From an uncultured Flavobacteriaceae bacterium (GTDB taxonomy: Bacteria > Bacteroidota > Bacteroidia > Flavobacteriales > Flavobacteriaceae), in assembly GCA_913052425.1 (NCBI GenBank), contig CAJXEG010000020.1:1-13851 (forward strand): DNA of 13,851 nucleotides, written 5' to 3'. The notes beneath the pieces were generated by a model. That model worked only from the letters and a program-made list of their open reading frames with translations. It made no database searches and was not told the origin of the DNA. A program made the position numbers and the translations under genes. This document shows, piece by piece, positions 1 through 7,746 of this stretch (position 1 is the stretch's first letter; each line of letters opens with the position of its first letter).

Positions 1-1
1 T

Positions 2-658
2 GACGAATATTTCAGTTTTTCGGATTTTGCACCCACCTTCCTTGATTTGGCCGGTATAGATGAAGAAAATCATGACATGAAGCCCTTTTCGGGAAAAAGC
101 TGGAACCCTGTTTTTAAGAACCTTCCCGATACCCAACCCAGAGAGTACATGATCATTGGGAAAGAACGCCATGACGTGGGCAGGAAAAATGACCAGGGTT
201 ATCCGGTGAGGGGTATTATAGAGGGGAACTATTTTTACAGCCAGAATTTTAAACCGGAACGTTGGCCTGCTGGAAATCCTGAAACGGGATACCTAAATAC
301 CGACGGCAGCCCCACCAAAACTGAAATTTTGAACCTCCACCGCCAAGGGAAAGATTCAACCTATTGGAATTACGCCTTTGGCAAACGACCACAGGAAGAG
401 TTATACGACATTGAAAAAGATCCTCAATGCCTTAAAAACTTAGCTTTTGACGAAAGTTATTCTTCACTAAAAATATCATTGAAAGACAAACTGATTGGGG
501 ATCTAAAGCAACAAGGTGATCCAAGGGTTTTAGGCAATGGAGATGTCTTTGATCAATATCCTTATTCCGGTGAAAATGTAAAAAACTTTTACAGCCGCCA
601 TATGGAAGGAGAAAAGATCAAAACCCATTGGGTCAACCCCACAGATTTTGAGAAATAA
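2..658 (+). CDS. Type I sulfatase, C-terminal part (5' end outside window)
   Basis: The frame is open from the left edge, and the first residues read FSFSDFAPTFLDLAGI, the conserved helix near the end of the alkaline-phosphatase-like core of type I sulfatases. The leading M of a TTG-initiated ORF at base 47 is therefore not a real start. The 218 residues present include a segment GKERHDVGRKNDQGYPVRGI, a run NFKPERWPAGNPE, and a late FGKRPQEELYDIEKDP motif. From memory this pattern resembles the N-sulfoglucosamine sulfohydrolase-like branch (SulfAtlas S1_8), which removes sulfate from glucosamine-type sugars; the subfamily is an inference. The formylglycine motif and the N-terminal metal ligands lie outside the window, so activity cannot be judged. 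The gene ends 20 bp before the convergent arylsulfatase and probably belongs to an operon further left. The product is probably periplasmic or surface-exposed, but its leader is not visible. Confidence 0.88.
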   Translation, partial: DEYFSFSDFAPTFLDLAGIDEENHDMKPFSGKSWNPVFKNLPDTQPREYMIIGKERHDVGRKNDQGYPVRGIIEGNYFYSQNFKPERWPAGNPETGYLNTDGSPTKTEILNLHRQGKDSTYWNYAFGKRPQEELYDIEKDPQCLKNLAFDESYSSLKISLKDKLIGDLKQQGDPRVLGNGDVFDQYPYSGENVKNFYSRHMEGEKIKTHWVNPTDFEK

Positions 659-678
659 ATTGGTTTTTTAAAAGGTCA

Positions 679-2205
679 TCATTGCTCCAAAACCGGAATT
701 CTAAATTTTTTCAGTGCAGCGGTGGTATGGGCTTGTTCCATAAAATTCTCCATCTTTTGGACAATTTCGGGATACTCAGCCGCTAAATCATTTAACTCTT
801 TAGGATCTTTGGAAAGGTCATAAAGCTGCAAGGCAGAGGCTCCTTTAAATAAATTCTTTTTAAAGCCCTTCCAAGAACCCATCCTGATGGCTTGCTGTCC
901 ACCGTAGGCAGGGAACTCCCAATACAGATAGTCGTGTTCCTGCTGTGGTTTTTCCATAAGTGAAGGATAGTAACTGATCCCATCAATCGGATAAGGAGGC
1001 TCCACACCCAAAATATCACAGACCGTAGCATAATAATCATAAAATGTACCGGGATGGGCTGAACGTCCTCCCTCTTTGATTTTATTAGGCCAAGTGGCAA
1101 TCGTTGGGACTCTGATACCTCCTTCGTTGACATTTCCCTTAACGGTAGTTTTGGAATTGACAAATATCCCAGTGCTGTTAAAAAAATGAATATCAGCTTG
1201 TTTGTCTTTGTGCGTTGGACCATTATCACTGGAAAAAATAATTAAGGTGTTTTCGTAATCTCCTATTTCTTTGAGTTTGGCTACAATTTCTCCGACCTGC
1301 TCATCCAAATAAGAGATCATGGCGGCATAAGTGGCCCTGGGCGTTCGGTTGGGGTAATAACCTGAATTACCCAGATATGGGTCTTCGGGTCCCAATTTTT
1401 GTCTGTAGTGATCCACCCATTTTTGTGGTGCCTGCAAGGGCAAATGCGGCAACGGACTGGCATAATAAAGGAAAAATTTTTGGTCTTTATTTCGCTCCAG
1501 AAACTGCATGGCCTCCTGATGCATCAAGGTAGGGGCATAGTCGTTTTGATTGAAGGGAGCATAACTGGCATCATCGTTGGGATCCAAGTCTGCGTCAAGA
1601 CTTTGTTTATTAACAATTTTGTTATTGAGTATGTGCCTTTCTTGGTTTCTCCACAAGTGAGAAGGATATAAGGTATGGGCCTGACGTTGACAATTGTAGC
1701 CATAGAAAAAGTCAAACCCTTTTTTATTGGGAATACTGTTGGTATTGGGTGCCCCAAGGCCCCACTTTCCCACCATACCGGTTTTGTATCCTTTTGATTT
1801 AAATACACTGGCAATGGTGATAATGGAATCCGGCATGGGGCGTTGTCCTTCCAAATTAGGGTTTTCAAACATGGCTTTAAAACTCCAAACCTCTCCTCTT
1901 TCTCTCCATTCGCTATTGCCTCTTACAGGATTATTTCCGGTATGAAGTCCCGTCATCAACACTGCCCTGGCAGGAGCACAAACCGGAGCACCGCTGTAGT
2001 GATCTGTCATGATCATACCCTCACGGGCCAACTGGTCGATATTTGGGGTTTCGATCCATTTTTGCCCTTGTATCCCAATTTCTCCGTAACCCAAATCATC
2101 GGCTAAAATGAAAATAAAATTAGGAGATTCTTCTGCCTCTTTTATGGGCTCATTGCATGAAGACAGCAACATGAGCAATGCGGTGATAAAAAAGATGTTT
2201 TTCAT
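679..2205 (-). CDS. Lipoprotein arylsulfatase (type I, formylglycine-dependent)
   Basis: This complete 508-residue sulfatase hydrolyses sulfate esters, probably on a sulfated glycan outside the inner membrane. A short hydrophobic leader ends in LSSC, so Cys17 is a good lipidation site. The core has metal-binding Asp36-Asp37 in LADDLGYG, then CAPAR at 76-80. Cys76 fits the C-x-P-x-R motif that an anaerobic or aerobic maturase converts to formylglycine. Lys147 in VGKWG, His254 in PLPHLPL, Asp327-Asn328 in SSDNGP and Lys356 in VKGNVNEGG are at the expected places for the rest of the active site. The C-terminal part carries the usual LYDLSKDPKELNDLA segment. Length is typical. The substrate cannot be read from sequence. 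The ATG at 2205 gives the leader directly; no Shine-Dalgarno is visible. It is the only gene between the convergent sulfatase and the upstream YjbQ gene, 165 bp away, so it may have its own promoter. Confidence 0.95.
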   Translation of the reverse strand: MKNIFFITALLMLLSSCNEPIKEAEESPNFIFILADDLGYGEIGIQGQKWIETPNIDQLAREGMIMTDHYSGAPVCAPARAVLMTGLHTGNNPVRGNSEWRERGEVWSFKAMFENPNLEGQRPMPDSIITIASVFKSKGYKTGMVGKWGLGAPNTNSIPNKKGFDFFYGYNCQRQAHTLYPSHLWRNQERHILNNKIVNKQSLDADLDPNDDASYAPFNQNDYAPTLMHQEAMQFLERNKDQKFFLYYASPLPHLPLQAPQKWVDHYRQKLGPEDPYLGNSGYYPNRTPRATYAAMISYLDEQVGEIVAKLKEIGDYENTLIIFSSDNGPTHKDKQADIHFFNSTGIFVNSKTTVKGNVNEGGIRVPTIATWPNKIKEGGRSAHPGTFYDYYATVCDILGVEPPYPIDGISYYPSLMEKPQQEHDYLYWEFPAYGGQQAIRMGSWKGFKKNLFKGASALQLYDLSKDPKELNDLAAEYPEIVQKMENFMEQAHTTAALKKFRIPVLEQ

Positions 2206-2309
2206 GAGTGGTTAAAATTAAAATGGTTCATCGATATTTCCCTTAAATCAGCACGGACATTAAAGCGACCGCTGAATTAGAATTCAATAAATATCTAAAA
2301 AATGAAGGC

Positions 2310-2335
2310 ATTGTAGTTTATATTATTATTACAAT
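2310..2335. repeat. Small inverted repeat upstream of arylsulfatase
   Basis: The arms ATTGTA (2310-2315) and TACAAT (2330-2335) are perfect complements separated by 14 AT-rich bases. The repeat sits about 105 bp upstream of the arylsulfatase ATG and 36 bp past the YjbQ stop on the minus strand. It could be an operator. A chance match is quite possible in DNA this AT-rich, and no T-tract typical of an intrinsic terminator follows it directly. I could not find a convincing Bacteroidota -7/-33 promoter pair in this gap. Confidence 0.25.
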
Positions 2336-2370
2336 TTAACTTTTTTTCTCTAATTGATAAAGGGTTTTTA

Positions 2371-2778
2371 TCACTCCCCTACCACAGTTATCACCAAATT
2401 TCTTGCCCCTCCATGGTTTCTGTGTTCGCACAAATAAATTCCTTGCCAAGTCCCCAACAACAGTCGGCCGTTTTGGAGGGGAATATTGACACTACTGCCC
2501 AAAAGACTGCTTTTGATATGGGAGGTCATATCGTCCGGGCCTTCCAAAGTATGAAGATAGTGATTGGCAGACTCCGGCACCAAAACATTGAAATGGGTTT
2601 CAAAATCTTGCCTGACGGTTGGATCGGCATTTTCGTTAAGGGTCAAACTGGCTGAAGTATGTTTGATAAACACATTCAACATCCCACTCATCTTGGGCAA
2701 TTCTTCACTGATGTATCCGGTGATCAGATGAAAGCCCCGAGGAAAGGGAGGAAGGCTAATTTCTTTTTGAAAAATCAT
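2371..2778 (-). CDS. yjbQ: YjbQ / UPF0047 family protein
   Basis: This is a small cytoplasmic protein of the YjbQ (UPF0047) family. E. coli members are reported to have weak thiamine-phosphate synthase activity, but the physiological role is unsettled. The start chosen is the ATG at 2778, giving 135 residues that begin MIFQKEISLP. This matches the usual YjbQ N-terminus, which starts within a few residues of the RGFHLIT segment. The longer reading from a TTG at 2799 adds seven residues with no family counterpart. Conserved blocks are HTSASLTLNEN at 40-50 (His40 and Glu49 are candidate metal or active-site residues), the HTLEGPDDMTSHIKSSL region at 76-92, and GTWQGIYLCEHR at 109-120. A purine stretch AGGGA lies just upstream of this ATG and could aid initiation. 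It is divergent from the 574-residue gene and has no clear functional link with the neighbours. Confidence 0.9.
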   Translation of the reverse strand: MIFQKEISLPPFPRGFHLITGYISEELPKMSGMLNVFIKHTSASLTLNENADPTVRQDFETHFNVLVPESANHYLHTLEGPDDMTSHIKSSLLGSSVNIPLQNGRLLLGTWQGIYLCEHRNHGGARNLVITVVGE

Positions 2779-2914
2779 ATTCCCTATTTTATGTTTCAAT
2801 GTTATTAAATAATGATTTTTTTAAAGATACCCCATTTGTCTCATTTTAAATGCAAGCTTAAAACCTGCGACCAAAAAAAATATCTGTAATTTTAGGTGTC
2901 AATATTTCCAAATC

Positions 2915-4639
2915 ATGAAAAATGATATAAAGGGTCGAAGGGATTTTATAAAAAATTCAGGATTGGCTTTTAGTTTAATGGCCCTCAATAGTAAATTCTT
3001 ACTGGCCAATGAGGATGATGTAATGGGTGACGAACTATTAAAAAAACTCTCCTCTTTCAATGATGGTATTATTGAGTCCTTGTTATTAAAACAGATCAGT
3101 GATCCCGACAGCCGTTGGGATGGTGGAGTAAAAGACATCTACGAGGTACCCCATGCACATGCTACAATGAATTTTGTGATCAAGCTTTCCAGCGCCTATG
3201 CCTCCCCATTTTCGAAGTTCTATCTTTCGGATAGATTAGGAAAAGCAATGACAAAAGCGATGAGGTGTATTGTTGAAGTTCAACACGAAGACGGTACCAT
3301 TGATTTGCACAGTACCAATTTTCACTCTACCCCGGATACCGCTTTTTTTGTCAACTATTTCAGTCCTGTATACATAATTCTAAAAAATTTAAACCAAGCT
3401 CGATTGGGCAATCTAATTTCCTGTTTTGAAATTTTCTTAAAAAAAACATCCAAATGTCTTTTGGTTGGAGGTGCCCATACGGCCAACCATCGATGGGTCA
3501 TCTCCTCTGCTTTGGCAAGAATTAACTCATTTTTCCCCTCCAAAGCATTGATTGATAGAATTGATGTATGGTTAAAAGAGGGCATTGATCTCGATCCCGA
3601 CGGGCAATACACCGAAAGAAGTGTGGGGTCTTACTCCCCTGTTTGCGATGAAATGTTTATTACCATGGGGCGTTTGCTGAATCGAAATGACTTACTCGAT
3701 GTAGCGCGTAAAAATCTCGATATGACGCTTTATTACATTCAGCCCGGAGGAGAAGTCTTGACAGATGCCAGTGGCAGGCAGGACAGTGACAAAATTAGTG
3801 ATGTGGCAGGATACTACTACAGCTATCTGTACTTTTCCCATAGAGATAAAAACCCTGTCTATGCAGCCGTTTGTGATTTTATCGAAAATCATTTAAGCCA
3901 TAAATTAACAAGTTTTATCCCCTACCTTCTGGAGAATGAATCCTTGAGAAACAAAAGAGTATCGGCAACACAATTTCCCGACCGATATTTTAAACGTTTT
4001 AAACATTCCGGGGTTTTTAGAATCAGACAATCCAACTTTGATGTCTCAATCATCAAGAACAATCCCACTTTTTTGTCCCTGATCAAGGGGTCGGCTGTCC
4101 TACAGTCCATGAGATTGGGTTCAACTTTTTTTGGATCCAGAGGGCAGTTTACGGCAGAAAATGCCGAAGTCGATAACAATCAGATCATACTTACCAAATC
4201 CGTAAAGCATGGTTATTTTCAACCTTTTCCCAAAGATAAAATTATTGGTGATGGGGTTTACAGTAAAATGCCCCGTGCGGAAAGAACATTGTCGGAGCCA
4301 CAAGTCATTCACTATAAAATAACCATCACCACGCTTGATCAAAAAATTCAAGTGGCTGTTGAAGTGACCGGAACAGCGCATGTACTGGTTTCTTTGGAAA
4401 TGAATTTTAGAAAGGGAGGTGATCTCTCAGGTGTCATTTCAGACAAAAACAGGGCAGACTCGTATTTTTTAAAAGAAGGATGGGGAACTTATACAAAAGA
4501 TGACAGTGTCATTACCTTCGGTCCCGGAAAAATTGAGCATCAGTGGGGAACCATGAGAGGAATGCACGAGAAGCCCTATGGAAATACAGTTTATATCAAC
4601 GGGCATACCCCCTTTAAACATCTCCTTGAAATTAATTAA
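2915..4639 (+). CDS. Tat-exported protein of unknown function, possible toroid-fold polysaccharide lyase
   Basis: I do not recognise a named family with certainty. The 574-residue product opens with GRRDFIKNSG followed by a hydrophobic stretch to about residue 31, a good twin-arginine export signal, so it should act in the periplasm or outside. Residues about 40-345 look all-helical, with conserved-looking polar patches: HAHATMNF at 80-87, DGTIDLHSTNFHSTPDT at 126-142, GGAHTANHRW at 185-194 and DPDGQYTERS at 227-236. From about 365 onward it is rich in short beta strands. A helical toroid followed by a beta-sandwich, with clustered His/Asn/Tyr/Arg, is the layout of heparinase II/III-like and alginate lyase-like enzymes; Asn191, His192, Tyr232 and Arg235 would be candidate catalytic residues. 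This assignment is inference. Sulfatases lie nearby, and the phosphodiesterase gene follows after 16 bp in the same direction, suggesting co-transcription. Confidence 0.85.
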   Translation: MKNDIKGRRDFIKNSGLAFSLMALNSKFLLANEDDVMGDELLKKLSSFNDGIIESLLLKQISDPDSRWDGGVKDIYEVPHAHATMNFVIKLSSAYASPFSKFYLSDRLGKAMTKAMRCIVEVQHEDGTIDLHSTNFHSTPDTAFFVNYFSPVYIILKNLNQARLGNLISCFEIFLKKTSKCLLVGGAHTANHRWVISSALARINSFFPSKALIDRIDVWLKEGIDLDPDGQYTERSVGSYSPVCDEMFITMGRLLNRNDLLDVARKNLDMTLYYIQPGGEVLTDASGRQDSDKISDVAGYYYSYLYFSHRDKNPVYAAVCDFIENHLSHKLTSFIPYLLENESLRNKRVSATQFPDRYFKRFKHSGVFRIRQSNFDVSIIKNNPTFLSLIKGSAVLQSMRLGSTFFGSRGQFTAENAEVDNNQIILTKSVKHGYFQPFPKDKIIGDGVYSKMPRAERTLSEPQVIHYKITITTLDQKIQVAVEVTGTAHVLVSLEMNFRKGGDLSGVISDKNRADSYFLKEGWGTYTKDDSVITFGPGKIEHQWGTMRGMHEKPYGNTVYINGHTPFKHLLEIN

Positions 4640-4655
4640 GTTGAATCGCAGCAAA

Positions 4656-5462
4656 ATGTCAAATAGAAAATCATCATCCCATCCTATTTTTTTTTATAAA
4701 ATCAAATTCTTGTGTTTAATCATTCTTTTAAATATGAACTTACAATGCACCCCTCCAAGCACACCTCTGATTATCGGCCATCGCGGTGCCAAAGGTCATG
4801 TAGCTGAAAACACCCTTCCCTCTATTGCCAGGGCCATGGAATTGGGAGTTGACGGAATTGAGATCGATATTTTCCTATGTAAATCCGGTGAAATGGTGGT
4901 TTTTCATGACAAAAAACTGGACCGATTAACTAATGCCCAAGGTTATATCGAAAGCTTGGAATACGATTCGATAAAAAGAATAAGCGTTTTGGGGCAATAC
5001 AAGATCCCCACCCTTGACGAGGTGTTGGAATTAATCGATGGAAAAGTATTTTTAAATATTGAATTAAAAGGCGGTGGAACAGCACAACCCACCCATAAAA
5101 TTTTGACCCCCCTTTTAAAGCAAAAAAAATGGACGGCAGACCAATTCATCATATCGAGTTTTGACTGGGAAGAACTCAAACACTTCTATCGATTGAATCA
5201 AGAGGTTCCCATTGCCGTGCTCACCGATGACGATCCTCTAGATGCATTGCCTATAGCTCGAGAGGTGAATGCTCAAGCCATCAATCCTGATTTCAAATCC
5301 TTGAATGAAAAAAATGTCAAGAAAATACAGCAGGCAGGGTATAAGGTTTTTCCATACACCATCAATGATCCAAAGAATATTGAAAAAATGTTGACCTTAG
5401 AGGTAGATGGGATCATCACAGATTATCCAGAGCGGGTAAAAGATGCTTTACCTCCAAACTAG
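4656..5462 (+). CDS. Glycerophosphodiester phosphodiesterase, exported or membrane-anchored
   Basis: This enzyme hydrolyses glycerophosphodiesters to glycerol 3-phosphate plus an alcohol, using a metal-dependent TIM-barrel (GDPD family). I start it at the ATG at 4656 (268 residues). The frame extends upstream to an ATG at 4578, but that lies inside the preceding gene and would bury the hydrophobic leader. Residues 11-30 form a hydrophobic segment followed by Cys31; Gln at -1 is atypical for a lipobox, so it could be a lipoprotein or a signal anchor. Catalytic and metal residues are visible: His42-Arg43 in GHRGA, Glu51-Asn52-Thr53, Glu69 and Asp71 in GIEIDI, and His84-Asp85 in VVFHDKKLDRLT. 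The end GIITDYPERV is also typical. Its stop codon shares a CTAG with the glpF stop on the opposite strand. The product G3P is exactly the GlpD substrate, if it can be taken up. Confidence 0.93.
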   Translation: MSNRKSSSHPIFFYKIKFLCLIILLNMNLQCTPPSTPLIIGHRGAKGHVAENTLPSIARAMELGVDGIEIDIFLCKSGEMVVFHDKKLDRLTNAQGYIESLEYDSIKRISVLGQYKIPTLDEVLELIDGKVFLNIELKGGGTAQPTHKILTPLLKQKKWTADQFIISSFDWEELKHFYRLNQEVPIAVLTDDDPLDALPIAREVNAQAINPDFKSLNEKNVKKIQQAGYKVFPYTINDPKNIEKMLTLEVDGIITDYPERVKDALPPN

Positions 5463-6199
5463 ATAAGCAAAGTGTAGGCAAATCCAGCCAAAGCACCTCC
5501 TGCTAACGGTCCCAAAACAGGAATCCAAGCATAAGACCAATCGGCATCTTTATTTTTTCTGGGCAACATTTGATACATTAATCTGGGGCCAAAATCCCGC
5601 GCAGGATTAATGGCGTAACCTGTTGTTCCTCCCAATGCTATACCGATCACCCACACCAAAATGGCTACCGGCAATGCTTGCAAGGCACCCAAACCAAAAT
5701 TCTCTACGACCATACCTTCGATTTCTATATTTGGAGCTGCGATGAACATTACCCCAAAAACCAAAACAAAAGTACCGATGAATTCACTAAAAAAATTGTT
5801 TTTAAAATTCCTGATGGCAGGGCCGGTACAAAAAGTACTGCGAACCACTCCCTCGTCTTCGGTAAGACGGTAATGATCAATATAGATGAGATAGCATACC
5901 CAACCGCCCATCATAGCCCCCAAAATTTGGGCAATGATATAGCCCGGAACCAAAGTCCAAGAAAACTTTCCTGCAACAGCCAAACCAACAGTAACGGCAG
6001 GATTGAGGTGTGCTCCACTGAATTGACCTGTAATGAAAACTCCAACAAAAACTGCAAAACCCCAGGCACTGGTAATTAAAACCCAGGGGCTCTGACCTTC
6101 GGCAATCGTATTTTTAAGGCTTACATTGGCCACCACTCCGGCACCCAATAAAAGAAGGAAAAAAGTGCCGATAAATTCAGCGATATAAGGATCAATCAT
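5459..6199 (-). CDS. glpF: Glycerol uptake facilitator (aquaglyceroporin)
   Basis: This 246-residue inner-membrane channel of the MIP family lets glycerol diffuse into the cell. Both NPA boxes are present: Asn66-Pro67-Ala68 in SGAHLNPAVT and Asn198-Pro199-Ala200 in GYAINPARDFGPR. The Asp202 right after the second box is the mark of glycerol-conducting rather than water-only channels. Trp46 in TSAWGFAVFVG and Arg201 match the glycerol selectivity filter of E. coli GlpF. Tyr196 stands where E. coli has Phe. Six membrane spans can be made out. It is the last gene of the operon; its ATG overlaps the glpD stop as ATGA, implying translational coupling. The tail abuts the convergent phosphodiesterase gene. 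Confidence 0.95.
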   Translation of the reverse strand: MIDPYIAEFIGTFFLLLLGAGVVANVSLKNTIAEGQSPWVLITSAWGFAVFVGVFITGQFSGAHLNPAVTVGLAVAGKFSWTLVPGYIIAQILGAMMGGWVCYLIYIDHYRLTEDEGVVRSTFCTGPAIRNFKNNFFSEFIGTFVLVFGVMFIAAPNIEIEGMVVENFGLGALQALPVAILVWVIGIALGGTTGYAINPARDFGPRLMYQMLPRKNKDADWSYAWIPVLGPLAGGALAGFAYTLLI

Positions 6200-7746
6200 A
6201 ATATATAGTTTTGTGTTATGGTTTTAAAATCTTTAAGTTCCTGGGCAATCCATTCATCATCTTTTTGAAGGGCAGTTGCCATAATCTCAGCCACTTCAGG
6301 CGCGATTCTTAAGGTCTCTTTGGCATCCAAAAACAAACACCTGACCCTTCGTGCCAAGACATCTTCTATGTGAATGGCCATTTCATGTTCGACACTCCAT
6401 AGAATTAAATTTTTACTGATATAAAATTTATCCGACAAGGAATCATTGTCCTCGGGTTTTCCCATCGAAATGATCTTCTGTCGGTCAGCCCCATAAACAT
6501 GAAGAGGGTCATTTATGTCAGTATTTTCATCATAGCCATGGAGCAATAGTTTTTTGGTTTTGCACTTTTGTTCCTTCAAGCCGCCCACCAGCGCAGCAGT
6601 GTTAATGGTATCTTCCCCCATTTTTCTGTAGGTGGTCCATTTCCCTCCCAAAACACTGATCAATCCACTGGTAGAAACATTAACCTTGTGGTGACGAGAT
6701 ACTTCTTTGGTTTGAGTAGAATCTCCCTGTTGAGCCGCCAGTGGTCTCAATCCGGCAAAAACACTTTTAACATCTTCTCGTTTGGGCTTCTTGGTCATAT
6801 ACTGTGAGGCATTGCTGAGAATAAAGGCAATCTCTTCCTCCAATGCTTTGGGTTCTTCATCCGCACGATCGATGGGTGTATCGGTCGTTCCCACCACCAC
6901 ATGATCGTGCCATGGTACAGCAAATAAAACCCTACCATCACTGGTGTGGGGAATCATGATGGCATGGGGGCCATCCAAAAAAGCCCTTTCTAATACCAAG
7001 TGAACCCCTTGACTGGGCCTAATTATGGGTCGAGCTCCCGGCTGATCCAGTTTAACGATCTGATCGCTGAATACCCCTGTAGCATTGATTACTACCTTGG
7101 TTTTTACGGTAAACTTTTCTCCCGATTCGCGATCCAAAACTTCTAAACCTGATATGAGATCGTTCTCTTTCAACAAACCCGTTACCTCAGCATAATTGAT
7201 CAAGGTGGCCCCTAAATTGGTAGCAGTCAAAGCCAGGGTAATCGCCATCCTAGAATCATCAAATTGACCGTCGTGATATATGACGCCTCCTTTTAATCCG
7301 TCTTTTTTGACATTGTTGATCAGTTCAATAGTTTCATCTTTGTTCAATAGTGTAGAAGGGCCCAAACCCATCTTACCGGCCATCATGTCATAGACCTTAA
7401 GACCCAGGCCATAAAAAGGACTGTTCCACCAGTCGTAGAAAGGAATGACAAAACTCATATCCTTGACCAGTTGGGGGGCATTTCGTTTCATGATACCCCG
7501 CTCTTTTAAAGCTTCAATGACAAGGGAAATATCCCCATTCTGAAGGTAACGTACCCCACCGTGAACCAATTTTGTACTTCTCGATGAAGTTCCTTTGGCA
7601 AAATCATTTTTTTCGAGCAGTAGTGTTTTGTATCCTCTTTTTGCGGCATCAACTACGGCACCCAATCCGCTGGCACCTCCGCCAATAATGACAATATCCC
7701 ACTGATCTTCCTTCCCGAGGGATTTTATACTACTTATCCGATCCAT
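6196..7746 (-). CDS. glpD: Glycerol-3-phosphate dehydrogenase, FAD-dependent (aerobic type)
   Basis: This 516-residue membrane-associated flavoenzyme oxidises sn-glycerol 3-phosphate to dihydroxyacetone phosphate and passes electrons to quinone. The N-terminal FAD-binding fold is clear: IIGGGASGLG at 20-29, Glu45 at the end of the second strand, then TSSRSTKLVHGGVRYL at 53-68. Arg334 in AGLRPLAA and GGKWTTYRK at 367-375 are the conserved substrate and FAD contacts of the GlpD family. VVVGTTDTPID at 283-293 is another family block. Length matches the single-subunit aerobic enzyme rather than GlpA. Its ATG overlaps the glpK stop (TAATG) and its stop overlaps the glpF start, so the three proteins are probably made in step. 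No glpR-type regulator lies nearby. Confidence 0.96.
   Translation of the reverse strand: MDRISSIKSLGKEDQWDIVIIGGGASGLGAVVDAAKRGYKTLLLEKNDFAKGTSSRSTKLVHGGVRYLQNGDISLVIEALKERGIMKRNAPQLVKDMSFVIPFYDWWNSPFYGLGLKVYDMMAGKMGLGPSTLLNKDETIELINNVKKDGLKGGVIYHDGQFDDSRMAITLALTATNLGATLINYAEVTGLLKENDLISGLEVLDRESGEKFTVKTKVVINATGVFSDQIVKLDQPGARPIIRPSQGVHLVLERAFLDGPHAIMIPHTSDGRVLFAVPWHDHVVVGTTDTPIDRADEEPKALEEEIAFILSNASQYMTKKPKREDVKSVFAGLRPLAAQQGDSTQTKEVSRHHKVNVSTSGLISVLGGKWTTYRKMGEDTINTAALVGGLKEQKCKTKKLLLHGYDENTDINDPLHVYGADRQKIISMGKPEDNDSLSDKFYISKNLILWSVEHEMAIHIEDVLARRVRCLFLDAKETLRIAPEVAEIMATALQKDDEWIAQELKDFKTITQNYIL

Noticed and set aside
792..1229. Open frame of 145 codons on the minus strand inside the arylsulfatase
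   Set aside because: It lies in another frame of a well-conserved sulfatase, shows no recognisable motif, and the main frame is intact across the whole stretch.
3432..3447. Run of eight A bases in the 574-residue protein gene as a possible frameshift site
   Set aside because: The reading frame continues with good codon use and conserved-looking motifs on both sides, so there is no sign of a shift.
5678..6079. Open frame of 133 codons on the plus strand inside glpF
   Set aside because: It is antisense to a conserved channel gene; the peptide is low in family-like features, and the frame is explained by the codon use of glpF.
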